A DNA stretch of 64,000 nucleotides from Microglena sp. YARC. Its lineage: Eukaryota > Chlorophyta > Chlorophyceae > Chlamydomonadales > Chlamydomonadaceae. The notes beneath the pieces are model-generated. The model had not been told where the DNA came from and made no database searches. It saw nothing but the letters and a program-made list of their open reading frames with translations. Position numbers and translations under genes: made by a program. Positions 1 to 12,500 of the stretch are shown here, piece after piece (position 1 is the first letter of the stretch; every line of letters starts with the position of its first letter). The stretch is taken from the NCBI GenBank assembly GCA_022414725.1, contig CM039462.1, positions 174,813,492 through 174,877,491 of the forward strand, given 5' to 3'.

Positions 1-523
1 GTCGCACAAGAGGGCAAAAATTGAAAGACGGTGAGCAGCGCAGAGTTGTTCAGTTGAGAAAAAACATTAACAATCCAATCCAAACTATGAGAACGCTAGC
101 TAGATAGATAGATAGCCAAGGATCATAAGCTGGATTTTGTGTGGGCGGGGGAGTATCCATAATAGCCTTCTTGTTCTTCAAGTTCTTCGTGGTGTTAAGA
201 ATGGCTAGCAAGTACTCAGAGCTGTCGTAGGGCCTGTATTCTTGGCAACCCGGTTGTTGGCGCCGTCCAATGACGCTACAGACGACAACTTCTTTCAGCC
301 GGATAGCTAGACAAGGTAGCCAAGCGTGCCAAGCACTGTTCTCGTGCGATGCATCGCAAATTGAGCCACTCGGGGCGACCCCAGTACGACGCGCTGCCCC
401 CCAAACCCCGCGGGGTACGGGGGGTAATTTCTGACTAGTTTAGCTAGACCATTTCGTCGCCATGCAGCGGCGGAATGGCGATGCGTCTAACATAAAAAAG
501 GGAAGAGCCAAGCTAGCAAGACT
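1..523. other. Intergenic, no gene seen
   Basis: No coding exon or RNA gene is visible. Positions about 345-490 resemble, in inverted orientation, positions about 4,783-4,930. Shared pieces include the cgcatcgcc end, a run of Cs next to Gs and a ttctgact block, so both are probably copies of one old dispersed repeat. Confidence 0.5.
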
Positions 524-817
524 ATGTCCGCCCTTGAAGCTGACAAACAATCTGAGCGCCCTGATCAACTTGAGGTAACCGGCCCATGTCGTGGGCTAAT
601 GTGCAGGTGGCATGGGCCTAAGGTCTCGGTTGACGCCAAAACCCTTAGGTATAAGTGGCACCACACTCAGTGTAACCGGTGTGACAGTGGAGTCTCTGCT
701 ACATTGAGGGCGGTAACTATTATCAGAGCATGTCATCTGACTAGCGCAGCAGGTCCAAGTCACGCCCAGGGTACAGCTGGACAATACAAACAGCAACCAT
801 TTTCATAGCCATAGCCC

Positions 818-1500
818 ATTTGACCTGCAGGCTCAGGTCTCTACCTTGACATTGGCTAGGGAACAGCTAGACACCATAAGAACGACTTTTTTAGAGCCAA
901 TAACACATTTGACATGCAGACTCGGGTTTTTGCATATGTTGAGTCATCCACTTCCTCAGTCTCTACCTTGACATTGGCTAGGGAACAGCTGGATACCATA
1001 AGAACGACTATTTTTAGAGCCAATAGCCCATGTGACATACTTACTCAGGTACCTGAGTACGTTGAGTCATCCACTTCCTCAGTCTCTACCTTGACATTGG
1101 CTAGGGTGCAGCTGAACACCACAGCAACGACTATTCACAGAGCCAATGGGCCATGTGACATGCCTACTCAGGTATCTGAGTACGTTGAGTCATCCACTTC
1201 CTTGGGCTCTACCTTGACATTAGCTAGGGAACAGCTGGATACCATGAGAATGACTAATCACAGAGCCAATGGCCCATGTGACATACCTACTCAGGTATCT
1301 GAGTACGTTGAGTCATCCACTTCCTCGGGCTCTACCTTGATATTGGCTAGGGAACAGCTGGATACCATAAGAACGACTATTTTTAGAGCCAATGGCCCAT
1401 GTGACATGCTCACTCAGGTAGCTAAGTACGTTAAGTAATACACTTCCTTGGTCTACCTTGACGTTGGCTAGGGTACAGCTGGATAACACAAAAAACAACT
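818..1500. repeat. 123-bp tandem array
   Basis: A block containing gagtcatccacttcctc recurs at 941, 1064, 1187, 1310 and 1433, exactly 123 bp apart. Because 123 is divisible by three, both strands show open 41-residue repeats. Read on the minus strand the unit contains ETEEVDD, similar to the EPEELDES acidic end of the kinase gene's last exon at 2,312-2,597. I read this as degenerate amplification of that exon end rather than a separate gene. The plus-strand frame 914-1438 is probably fortuitous. Confidence 0.75.
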
Positions 1501-1649
1501 TTTATCGGAGCCCATGGCCCATATGTAGGGAACGGTAATATGATATGATATGATATCACATGATGCCGGCAGGCTGACTAGGCTGAAGTTGCCGTTCATA
1601 CCGTATACAACATCATATGATGTGCCGGTCTCTGCACATTTGACATGCA

Positions 1650-2340
1650 GACTCAACTCTCTGACTGACCCAATGACGCATCCACCTCCTCTGGCCCAGG
1701 CTTGCTCTTGCCCTTGGCAGTGTAACTGGAGAGGGCGGCTGACGTTGGCTAAGGTACAGCTGCATAATACAAATAACAACTATTTCCAGAGCGAACAGCC
1801 CCTTTGGCCTGCAGACTCAGCTCTCTAGCTGACGCAATGACTCATCTACCTCCTCTGGCCCAGGCTTGCTCTTGCCCTTGGCAATGTAACTGGAGAGGGC
1901 GGCTGACATTGGCTAGGGTACAGCTGGATAATACAAATAACAACTATTTCCAGAGCCAACAGCCCCTTTGGCCTGCAGACTCAGCTCCGTGGCTGACGCA
2001 ATGACTCATCTACCTCCTCGGGCTCAGACTTGCCCTTGTCCTTTTTGGCAATGGACCTGGAGAGGGCGGCTGACATTGGCTAGGGTACAGCTGGATAATA
2101 CAAATAAAAACTATTTCCAGAGCGAACAGCCCCTTTGGCATGCAGACTCAGCTCCCTGGCTGACGCAATGACTCATTCACCTCCTCTGGCCCAGGCTCGC
2201 TCTTGCCCTAGGCTTTGTAACTGGAGAGGGCGGCTGACGTTGGCTAGGGTACAGCTGGATAAGACAAACAACTACTATTTTCAGAGCGAACAGCCCCTTT
2301 GGCCAGCAGACTCAGCTCTCTGACTGATGCAATGACTCAT
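1650..2340 (-). repeat. 164-167-bp tandem copies of the kinase last-exon end
   Basis: The block gacgcaatgactcat or a close variant recurs at 1667, 1831, 1995, 2162 and 2325 (period 163-167 bp). On the minus strand each unit reads like [13 protein letters not shown], then SEPEE and DES. These are the same residues as the terminal coding segment of the kinase gene, whose true stop is at 2312-2314. The array lies directly downstream of that stop codon, in the 3' UTR or beyond. Confidence 0.75.
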
Positions 2341-3529
2341 CCAGCTCCTCTGGCTCAGCCTTGCTCTTGTCCTTTTTGGCAAGGGACCTGGAGAGGGCCG
2401 CTGACATTGACCCCAGAGCCCCTAGAGCAAAGGAGTTCATCACAGCTTTCAGGTCCACCGTCTTGACGTCTGAGTTGCCCGTGCTGCTGCCGCCTGAGCT
2501 GGAAGAACTGACAGAAGAAGAGGAGCCCTTGTTGGAACTGCTTTGACGTGCCCGCCTCTTGGCTAGTTTTGCCTGGGGCTGAGGGAGTTGCAAGAACCTG
2601 CAGAGTTGACAGGTGGGGTTTGCTTACTGTCCTGGGATAGCTGATGTTGAGATATGGGGTTTGTTTACTGATGGTGATGATTTGCTGATGATAACATATG
2701 GGGGGTGTGAACTGTCTTGGAATAGCTGATGATGACATGTGGGGTTTGTTTTTTGATGGTGATGGTTCGCTAATGATAACATATGGGGGGTTGTTAACTG
2801 TCCTGGGATAGCTGATGTTGATGTATGGGGTTTGTTTACTGATGGTGATGACTTGCTGATGATGACATATGGCCATATGGGGGTTTGTTTACTGTCCTGG
2901 GATAGCTGATGTTCAGATATGGGGTTTGTTTACTGATGGTGATGATTTGCTGATGATAACACACGGGTGTTGTTAACTGTCCTAGGATAGCTGATGATGA
3001 CATGTGGGTTTTGTTTACTGATGGTGATGACTTGCTGATGATGACATATGGCCATATGGGGGTTTGTTTACTGTCCCGGGATAGTTGGAATCTGAATGAG
3101 CCAGGTCATGCTGACAAAAGATTGTCCAAGGGGTGGCTAGATAGAATAATTGAATTTCAAGTCCCACCTCGAAGTTGAATGCTTCTGCCTCACTCATAGT
3201 TGCGTGCCTCAGCTGCAGAGTTTTATAATTAAATGATAACTAAAACATTATTAAACTGTTATTAAAAAAGGTTCAATTTATACAAAATTGAATCAAGACT
3301 GAATTGAAGGCTTCTGCCCTGATTAAGTTACAATTAAAAATCATTCTGCCTCACCTGTGGTTTAATGCCTCAGCTGCAGAGATTCGAGGCGCCCTGTCGT
3401 CATGAAAGGACACAACACCCTTGTCGTCGGTTTCTGTATGCCTAGGCTGCAGCAACGACGTCACCAGATCCATACCTAGGCACGAAAGGGGACGGTGTTG
3501 ATCAGTTCGGTTGTTATAGGAAAACAACA

Positions 3530-3589
<60 letters not shown>

Positions 3590-6500
3590 CCTCTCTCCCC
3601 CCTCCTCCCTGCCACACAAACACAAACACAAGACCACACAGCGTCTGGACATCTGCCTTTCTTTTGCTTTTGGCAAGCACCAGCTTCTAGGCAGCTGCTC
3701 TTTCTGGCTATTCAGCCAAACCTGAGACAACCTAGTACACCTTGAAGCTGACACAATCCAGCTGTCCAGAACTGTTAAAATATTTGGGGTTCTGTCATAG
3801 GGGCATGGTAGCATAGTTTGGTTTGGACCCATAAAATAATGCAAGGGTAAGGGGTGTGTAAGCTACTTGTGAACCTGGTCTGAGGAGAAGTGGGTGAATA
3901 TTCCCAAAATAAAAGGCAGAGGCTGGCTCAAGGACCTGCTTTACAGCAGCTAAAATAGGTTGAAAAGAAAAGACCTGCTACAGACCTGGACCTTTTCTCC
4001 AATACCTACAGCGATCGCTACCTGGGACCCTGTTTTGGCCAAACCTTTGGCTACCCTGAGACTTGAATAGGCCCCGCCCACCGAACACTTTGGGCCGCCT
4101 ACCCAAACCACTACTTGAAGCCTACCCTTGAAAGACACCGAATTTGGTGAGACGGCTCGTCCGACTAATATTATATAATATTATATAATATTATTCATTC
4201 ACTAATATTATATAACATAGCTAATCATATGTAGGATTGGCACTATCGTTCTGGTCCAAAGATTATCATATGATATATCATACAATGTGTGTATCCCCGA
4301 TATCGTCGTGCTGTCGCGCTATAGTCCGAGCTCAGGCCCAGTAGCGGTCTGCGAAAGCAAAAACTTCTGTAACATTCCCCGGTTCAAGCGAGCGGGAAGG
4401 TTCCTTAAATCTCACACCCCGTAGCAAGGCGTAACAATGTTCAGTTTACACAATATTGCACTTGACAATCCTACTCATATGTAGGGAACGGCAATATGAT
4501 ATCATATTATATCATGTCACCATATGATATCATATGATATCAACTTGTATGATATAGATATCAACTTGTATGATCTCATATGATCTCATATGACATCAAC
4601 TTGTATGATCTCATATGATCTCATATGACATCAACTTGCATGATTTCATATGACATCGACTTGTATGATTTCATATGACATCAACTTGTATGATCTCATA
4701 TGATATCATAGTTGCCTTTGGTCTACATCATATGATATGCCGGCCCCTACTCATATGAGAACCCCAGAGGCTTACTTTTTTTCGCAACGCATCGCCAGTC
4801 GGTCCCTGCATGGCAACACATGGGTCCGGGTAAACCAGTCAGAAATGCACCCCCGAACGTCCCACGCTCCGCAGGATTCGGGGGGCAGCGTGTCGCATTG
4901 GGGTCGCACTGAGTCGCTCAAATTGTGATGCGTTACATAAACAAACAAAACAGCCCAGAGGCTGTACCACAACAACCACAACCGCTGCCACCAACAAAAC
5001 CCAAACCACCAACAAAACCAAAAGTACAACCACCACCATATTTCCAGATCACCACCACCACCATCACCACCACTACCACGACCACCTCCACATTTCCAGA
5101 CCCTCAACACCACCACCATCACCACCACTACCTCGACCACCTCCACATTTCCAGACCCTCACCACCACCACCACCACTACCACGAACACCTCCACATTTC
5201 CAGACCCTCACCACCACCACCACCACCACCACCACCACATTTCCAGAACACCACCACCACCACTAACAAAACTAAAAGTACAACCAGAACCACATGGTGT
5301 GTACCTGCGCCATTATTGCAGTCCAGCAGTTCAAACTCCTCACGGCCTATTTTTGAATTCCTCCGCCATGACTGCGAGGCAGAGGAGTATAGGGTTTAGG
5401 GTTTAGGGTTTAGGGTTTTGCCCAAATTTGATTTCCGCCGCCATGACTGCGGGGCAAGAGGTGGTGGTGATGGTGGTCATGATGGTGGTGGTGGTCGTGG
5501 TGTTCTGGAAATGTTGTGGCGGTGGTGGTGGTGATGGTCTGGAAATGTGGAGGTGGTCGTGGTAGTGGTAGTAGTCTGGAAATGTGGTGGTGGTGGTACG
5601 TTTGTTTTTGTTTTCGGTGGTGGTGATCTGGGTGGATTTGGTTGTGGTTCTTGATGGTGGTGGTACCGTGGTACCCAAGAAAAGCTAGGATTCGAGTGGA
5701 AGGAGGGCATGCAAAGGAAGGGCACAAAAGCTAGGATTAAAAAAGAGTGGGGCGGGAGTTAAATTAAGTCGAGTCCAATGGAAACGCGACTTTTAAGTCG
5801 ATTCCTGTACGACACACGTACTACAGGCAACTAACTCAAGTCGAATGATCAAGTCGAGTCCAATGGAAATGCACCGAACATTCATGGCCCTTAATGATTA
5901 GGGAATGGCGATATGATATCATATGATGACAGCAGTCTGACTAGGCTGAATGTACAATTTATATTCAACATCATATGATGCAGTTCGTATGATGTCATAC
6001 ATCGCTCTCGCCTTTGGTATACATCAGAATATATGCCAGTCCCTATGTATGATGCATATACCAATGAGATGGAGCCATGTAACCAAGTTCAAGTCAAGTT
6101 ACATGGCCGTCTCACTTTTAAATCAAGTAATATTCCATTCAGAAGGGCTTATCCTTTTCCATGATCTGCAGGAGCCTGCCCTTATACCACCCCCGTTAAA
6201 TGCATCCAAATGTGCCGTTACAAGCTTCTCAAATATACACCTCTGGGGAAGGAGCATCGCACACCCTGGGGTTGTAGTCAGGAATATGTTTTTCAAATAA
6301 AAAAGAGGAAATCTTATTCCTTTTTCTTCTCCTTTTTCCCCACCCAATACAGGATCCTTATTCCGATTTTTGTCGATTTGGGTCATTTTCAGTCAATTTC
6401 AGTAAAAAAAAACCTTTTTGTTTTAGGTTTCTTATTCTGGCAATTTGGGCCAAAACGGGGTCTCGTATTCCGATCGGAATATATTACGGGAAACAATATC

Positions 6501-9500
6501 CCTGGTTGTAGTTGAATTTAGGGCCAAGATTTCGTTATTCAACCCCTTCTTTTCCTCAGAGGGCGCTGCATTGTGTGCAGGGTCCCACTTTCTGGGGTGA
6601 AAATACTTTCAACAAAAAAGGGCAACCTCAGATTGTAGTTAGTTAATTTAGGGCCAAAGCTTCTGTTGAAGTTATCCAAGCCCTTGCTATTTCTTAAGCT
6701 AGGGACGATGATCTGAACGAGCCTGCCCTTATATAATTAAAAATAATCACACCCTCAGATTGTAGTTGAATTTGGGGCCGAAGCTTTGGTTGAAGTGATC
6801 CATGCCCTTGCTTTTTCTTAAGCTAGGGACGATGATCTGAACAAGCCTGCCCTTATATAATTAAAAATAAACATACCCTCAGATTGTAGTTAAATTTAGG
6901 GCCAAAGCTTTTGTTGAAGTGATCCATGCCCTTGCTTATATACGTATTGCGTATTTTTATATACGTATTGCGTATTTTTATTTTTAATACGTATTTTTAT
7001 TTTTATTGCGTATTTTTATTTTTAATTTTAATTTACGCAATCTGAGATTGTAGTTCAATTTTGGGCCAAACCTTAATACATTGTAGTTGAATTTAGGGCC
7101 GAAGCTTTTGTTGAAGTGATCCATGCCCTTGCTGTTTCTTAACCTGAGAACCGTGATCTGATTGATCTGAATGAGCCTGCCCTTATACCACCCCCGTTAA
7201 ATGCATCCAAATATGCAGTTACAAGCATTCCTCACACACAAAAAACGCAGTTACAACATTCCTCACACACAAAAACGCAGTTACAAGCATTCCTCACACA
7301 CAAAAATATGCAGTTACAAGCATTCCTCACACACAAAAAACGATCACCCTCAGATAAGTATAAGCATAAGCCGCAGACTCTATAAATACTAAAACTAAGA
7401 CTAAAACTCTTTTAAGACACTTTAAATACTAAGCCTAATAGATTGTAGTTGAATTCAAGGCCGAAGCTTTTGTTGAAGTTATCCAAGCTCTTGTAATTCC
7501 TTAAGCTTTAACCGTGATTTGGATGATCTGAATGAGCCTGCCCTTATACCACCCCCGTTAAATGCATCCAAGCATGACGTTACAGGCATTCCTTTTAATA
7601 AGAAATAACAAAACGCTCACACTCAGATTGTAGTTGAATTTAGGGCTGAAGCTTTTTTTTAAGCTATCCGAACCCTTGCTATTCTTCAAGCAAGGGACTG
7701 TAATCTCAATGAGCCTGCCCTTATAAAATAACAAATTAGCGCACCCTGAGATAGTAGTTGAATTTAGGGCCGAAGCTTTTGTTGAAGCTATCCGAACCCT
7801 TGCTACTCTTCAAGCTAGGGACTGTAATCTCAACGAGCCTGCCCTTATAAAATTACAAATTAGCGCACCCTGAGATTGTAGTTGAATTTAGGGCCGAAGC
7901 TTTTGTTGAAGCTATCCAAACCCTTGCTATTTCTCAAGCTAGGGACTGTAATCTGGAGTAGGACAACCCCGGCAGACCACATGTCAAATCGATCAGGCTT
8001 ATGCTTCATCCATAGCAGAGGTCCCATCGCCAAGTTGAACATGTTCTTGGCCAGGCGGGGGCTGTCAGTGGGCAACACATACATCTCTGGGGGGCAGTAG
8101 CTTCGATCCATGATCGACATACTAGGGATGAAGTTCTTGCCTGTGCGTAGATCTGCACAAGCTCCCTGTTGTGCAGGATGGGGAGCAGGATATAGGACTT
8201 GGCAGAGGGAGTGGGGTGTGGTGTAATGGGAAGGGATGGGATGCAATGTGGTTATATAGACATGCTAAGGATGAAGTTCTTGCCTGTGCGTAGATCTGCA
8301 CAAGCTCCCTGTTGTGCAGGATGGGGAGCAGGATATAGGACTTGGCAGAGGGAGTGGGGTGTGGTGTAATGGGAAGGGATGGGATGCAATGTGGTTATAC
8401 AGACATGCTAAGGATGAAGTTCTTGCCTGTGCGTAGATCTGCACAAGCTCCCTGTTGTGCAGGATGGGGAGCAGGATATAGGACTTGGCAGAGGGAGTGG
8501 GGTGTGGTGTAATGGGAAGGGATGGGATGCAATGTGGTTATATAGACATGCTAAGGATAAAGTTCTTGCCTGGGATGGGACGGGACGGGACGGGACGGGA
8601 TCTATGGTCATCATGCTAGGGATTAAGTACTTGCACGTGCATAGGTCAGCATACGTTCCCTGTTGTGTAGGATGCGGTTCGGGGTACGAAAGAGGAAGTG
8701 GGGTGGGATGGGATGGGATCTATGGTCAACATGTAAGGGATGAAGTACTTGCACTTGAGTAGGTCAGCATGTATCCCCTGTTGTGTTTCTTCTCTTATTA
8801 GGGTGTTGACAGATTTGTATCAAAGAAAAACAACAATAAAACAAATAAATGTGTAGAGTTATATTTAACAGGATGCAGGGTGTGAAAGAGGGGATGGGAT
8901 GGGATGGGGGTTGGGATATGACTTGGCATGGCCAATGGCATCTGATGCTTCTGGCAATATATACATTGCAGACACTGATAACCCCAGCAGTGTCTACCGC
9001 AACACGCAGATATTAAAAAAAAATCACCCACCCTACGGCATCCGCTCTGCAGCATGTCCAGGTGACGAAAGAATCACGAGAGTGGGAAGAGAGAGGGGGT
9101 ATACGAGCAGCATCAAAGCATACCTGGCAGAGAATTCACACTGCTTTGTTTCGGGGCTACACATAGCAGCTTCTAAGCAGCTCCGTGTCCCTGTCCTTGG
9201 GCCAAACCTGAAGCTAGCTAGAGCGTCTGAAAGCTGATATGACAGTCATTACAATGCAGCTGCAAGCATTTGGTTTGATCCAGGAGCTGGCTATAATGAA
9301 CTCACTGACGTACTAACGAGGTAGACTCATGCCCACAGTTTTATTGAAGGTGCTACTTGTAGCACTCATGCTAAATTATGTACCTTGGTGTTTTGGGGGT
9401 GCTACATTAGAGCATCTTGGGGTCCCTCGTGGGGGCCGAAAAAGCTGTAAGTAGCACCCCAAAGGCTGCTAGTAGCACCATCGTGCTACAAAAAAACACT

Positions 9501-12500
9501 GCTTCATGTCCTTAGACAAGTTCTATGCAGCGTCGCATGCGACGCTAAAAAATGGCGGAGAGTGCTCACGACGGAGCAACAGGTGGCAACGAAAGCGTGT
9601 TATTTACGAGAACGTTGGCTGACGTATCGGGCTTTCTTGCGGTCAGACAGTCAATCGGTCGGTCGAACGGACGGACAAACAGGTAAACATGGGGGCTCCC
9701 GCCCCCTTGAAGAGGGGGATTCGCCATTAAACTTTGCTCGAGCTCAAAGAGGTAGCATTGTTTTGTGTGTGTGCTTACCAGGGTACTTCCAAGCGCGCGC
9801 TTTTGCGCGCTGCCTTTTTGGGCCACACTGCACTTTTCGCGCAGTTTTTTGCACCCCCCTGTGGGAGCAGCAAGCAATTTTTGCGCATTTTGCACTACAA
9901 AGCGCAGTTTTTTGTTTTTCAAGTGCGCTAAAGCGCTGGCCAATTTGGTCCATGGAAGTACCCTGGTGCTTACCCCAAAAACCAACTAAGGGGGTAAGAA
10001 CAGCTATCAAATTACTTTCCCTAAAACACAGCTAAGGAAGTAGGTACAGCTATTTGTGTATTGAATTGCTTCTTCTTCAGGTACTAAGACTCTATAAAAC
10101 TTCTCAGAACTGCACAGCACAGTGCAGCACAGCCTAGCCCGGCGCAGCCCAACCAAACATAAGATCAAAACTAGCCAATACACACCCTCCAGGATCGTAT
10201 CGGATCATTGACCGGCGTTCTTGGGAAATGTGAAGATGTGACGATTTCGCTTTAGTATCGCATAGGTCTGTCCCCCATAGGGGGCCGACCAACTAGCCAA
10301 TACACAGCCTACATCAGTCACTATGATACCAAATCAATCAGTTTGAATCACTAACGTACCAGATCAATGAGTTTGAATCACTTACGTACCAGATCAATCA
10401 GTTTGAATCACTAACGTACCAGATCAATCAGTTTGAATCACTTACGTACCAGATCAATGAGTTGGAATCACTTACGTACCAGATCAATCAGTTTGAATCA
10501 CTAATGTACCAGATCAATCAGTTTGAATCATTTACGTACCAGATCAATCAGTTTGAATCACTTACGTACCAGATCAATGAGTTTGAATCACTTACGTATC
10601 AGATCAATGAGTTTGAATCACTTACGTACCAGATCAATGAGTTTGAATCACTTACATACCAGATCAATGAGTTTGAATCACTTACGTACCAGATAAATGA
10701 GTTTGAATCACTTACATACCAGATCAATGAGTTTGAATCACTTACATACCAGATCAATGAGTTTGAATCACTTACGTACCAGATCAATGAGTTTGAATCA
10801 CTTACGTACCAGATCAATGAGTTTGAATCACTTACGTACCAGATCAATGAGTTTGAATCACTTACGTACCAGATCAATGAGTTTGAATCACTTACGTACC
10901 AGATCAATGAGTTTGAATCACTTACGTACCAGATCAATGAGTTTGAATCACTTACGTACCAGATCAATGAGTTGGAATCACTTACGTACCAGATCAATGA
11001 GTTTGAATCACTTACGTACCAGATCAATGAGCTTGAATCACTAACGTACCAGATCAATGAGCTTGAATCTTCGCAGAGTTTCATCAAAGACCATGTTGTG
11101 GGGCTTGACATCCCGATGAACTAGGCCAGCATTATGGAAAGCCTGTAGAGAGACAGCGGTGTTAATTTTGAGTTAACTATTGAGTGGTGTTGTTTTGTGT
11201 CTCTCATGTAGAGGTGTCGTTTTTATGTTTCAAATATAGTGGTATTGTTTTTATATTTCCTATATAGTGGTGTTGTTTTGCGTTTCATATACAATTGGTG
11301 TTATTTTGTGTTCCCTATATAGTGGTGTTGTTTTGATGTTTCCTACATAGTGGTATTGGTTTTATGTTTCCTATCTAGTGGTGTTGTTTTGCGTTTCATA
11401 TACAATTGGTGTTGTTTTGTGTTCCAAATATAGTGGTGTTGTTTTGATGTTTCCTATATAGTGGTATTGGTTTTGTGCTTCCTATTTTGTGGTGTTGGTT
11501 TTGTGCTTCCTACATAGTGGTGTTGTTATTATGTTTCCTATATAGTGGTGCTGTTTTTGTGTCTCTCATATAGTGGTGTTGGTTTTCTGCTTCATATATA
11601 GTGGTATTGTTTTTGTGTCTCTCATATAGTGGTGTTGTTTTTGTGTTTCATTTATAGTGGTGTTGTTTTTGTGTTTCTTATTGAGTGGTGTTGGTATTGT
11701 GCTTCTTATATAGTGGTGTTATTTTTTGCGTTTCCTATTGAGTGGTGTTGTTTTTGTGTTTCTATATAGTGGTGTTGGTATTGTGCTTTGTATATAGTGG
11801 TGCTGGTTTTGTGTTTCCTCTTCAGTGGTGTTGTTTTGTGTTTCTTATTGAGTGGTGTTGGTTTTGTGTTTCATACAGTGGTGTTGTTTTTTGCGTTTCA
11901 TATACAGTTTTTTTTGTATTCTTATCGAGTGGCGTTATTTTTGTGTGTCTTACCGAGTAGTGTTACCCATTTGTACCCATTTGGTGCCCATATATTCAGT
12001 ATTCAGGTAGTAGACATGACAAGGCCAATGCAAAGCGCACCTAACAAAGCTACATTAACAAAAAATATTATGGAAAACCTGTGGATGAGACAGTGGTGTT
12101 GGTTTCGTGTTTCCTATATATTGGTGTTGTTTTTGTGTTTCATGTACAGTTTTATTTTTCCTTATCGAGTGGCGTTATTTTTGTGTGTCTTATCGAGTAG
12201 TGTTGGTATTGTGCTTCTTATATAATGGTGTTGGTTTTGTGTTTCATAAAGAGTGGTGTTGGTATTGTGTTTCATACATAGTGGTGTTGTTATGTTTTCC
12301 GACACTGTTGGTACCCATTTACATTGAGTAATAAGGTTGTAGGCATGACCAGGCCAATGCAATGCGCACCTAACAAAGCTACACGTACCGGTACACATGC
12401 AATGGAAAGCCAGTGGAGAAGACGGTGGTGTTGGTTGTCTGTTTCCTTCAGCCCACCCACCCACCCACCACCCACCACCACAACCACTGCCTCCACACAA

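Larger units (their letters stand above)
3600..5304. other. Kinase intron 6, remaining part
   Basis: No exon is seen here. The interval holds a partial hAT-like MITE around 3,660-3,780, an AT-rich repeat at about 4,147-4,240 (similar to 16,634-16,715), the MITE at 4,482-4,749, the dispersed repeat at 4,783-4,930 and the CAC microsatellite. Confidence 0.6.

Noticed and set aside
914..1438. 174-codon plus-strand protein of 41-residue repeats
   Set aside because: The array is better explained as amplified kinase last-exon sequence on the minus strand. No splice, start context or family support.
8457..8762. Plus-strand ORF over the 143-bp repeats
   Set aside because: The sequence is copies of the exon 5 acceptor region of the minus-strand kinase gene.
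10326..11075. CRISPR-like array
   Set aside because: There are no variable spacers; the units are contiguous 30-bp repeats in a spliced eukaryotic gene.
10462..11124. Plus-strand 220-codon frame of [10 protein letters not shown] repeats as a repeat protein
   Set aside because: The 30-bp unit is explained by minus-strand exon 4 end plus donor. The open frame is a by-product of a stop-free unit whose length is divisible by three.
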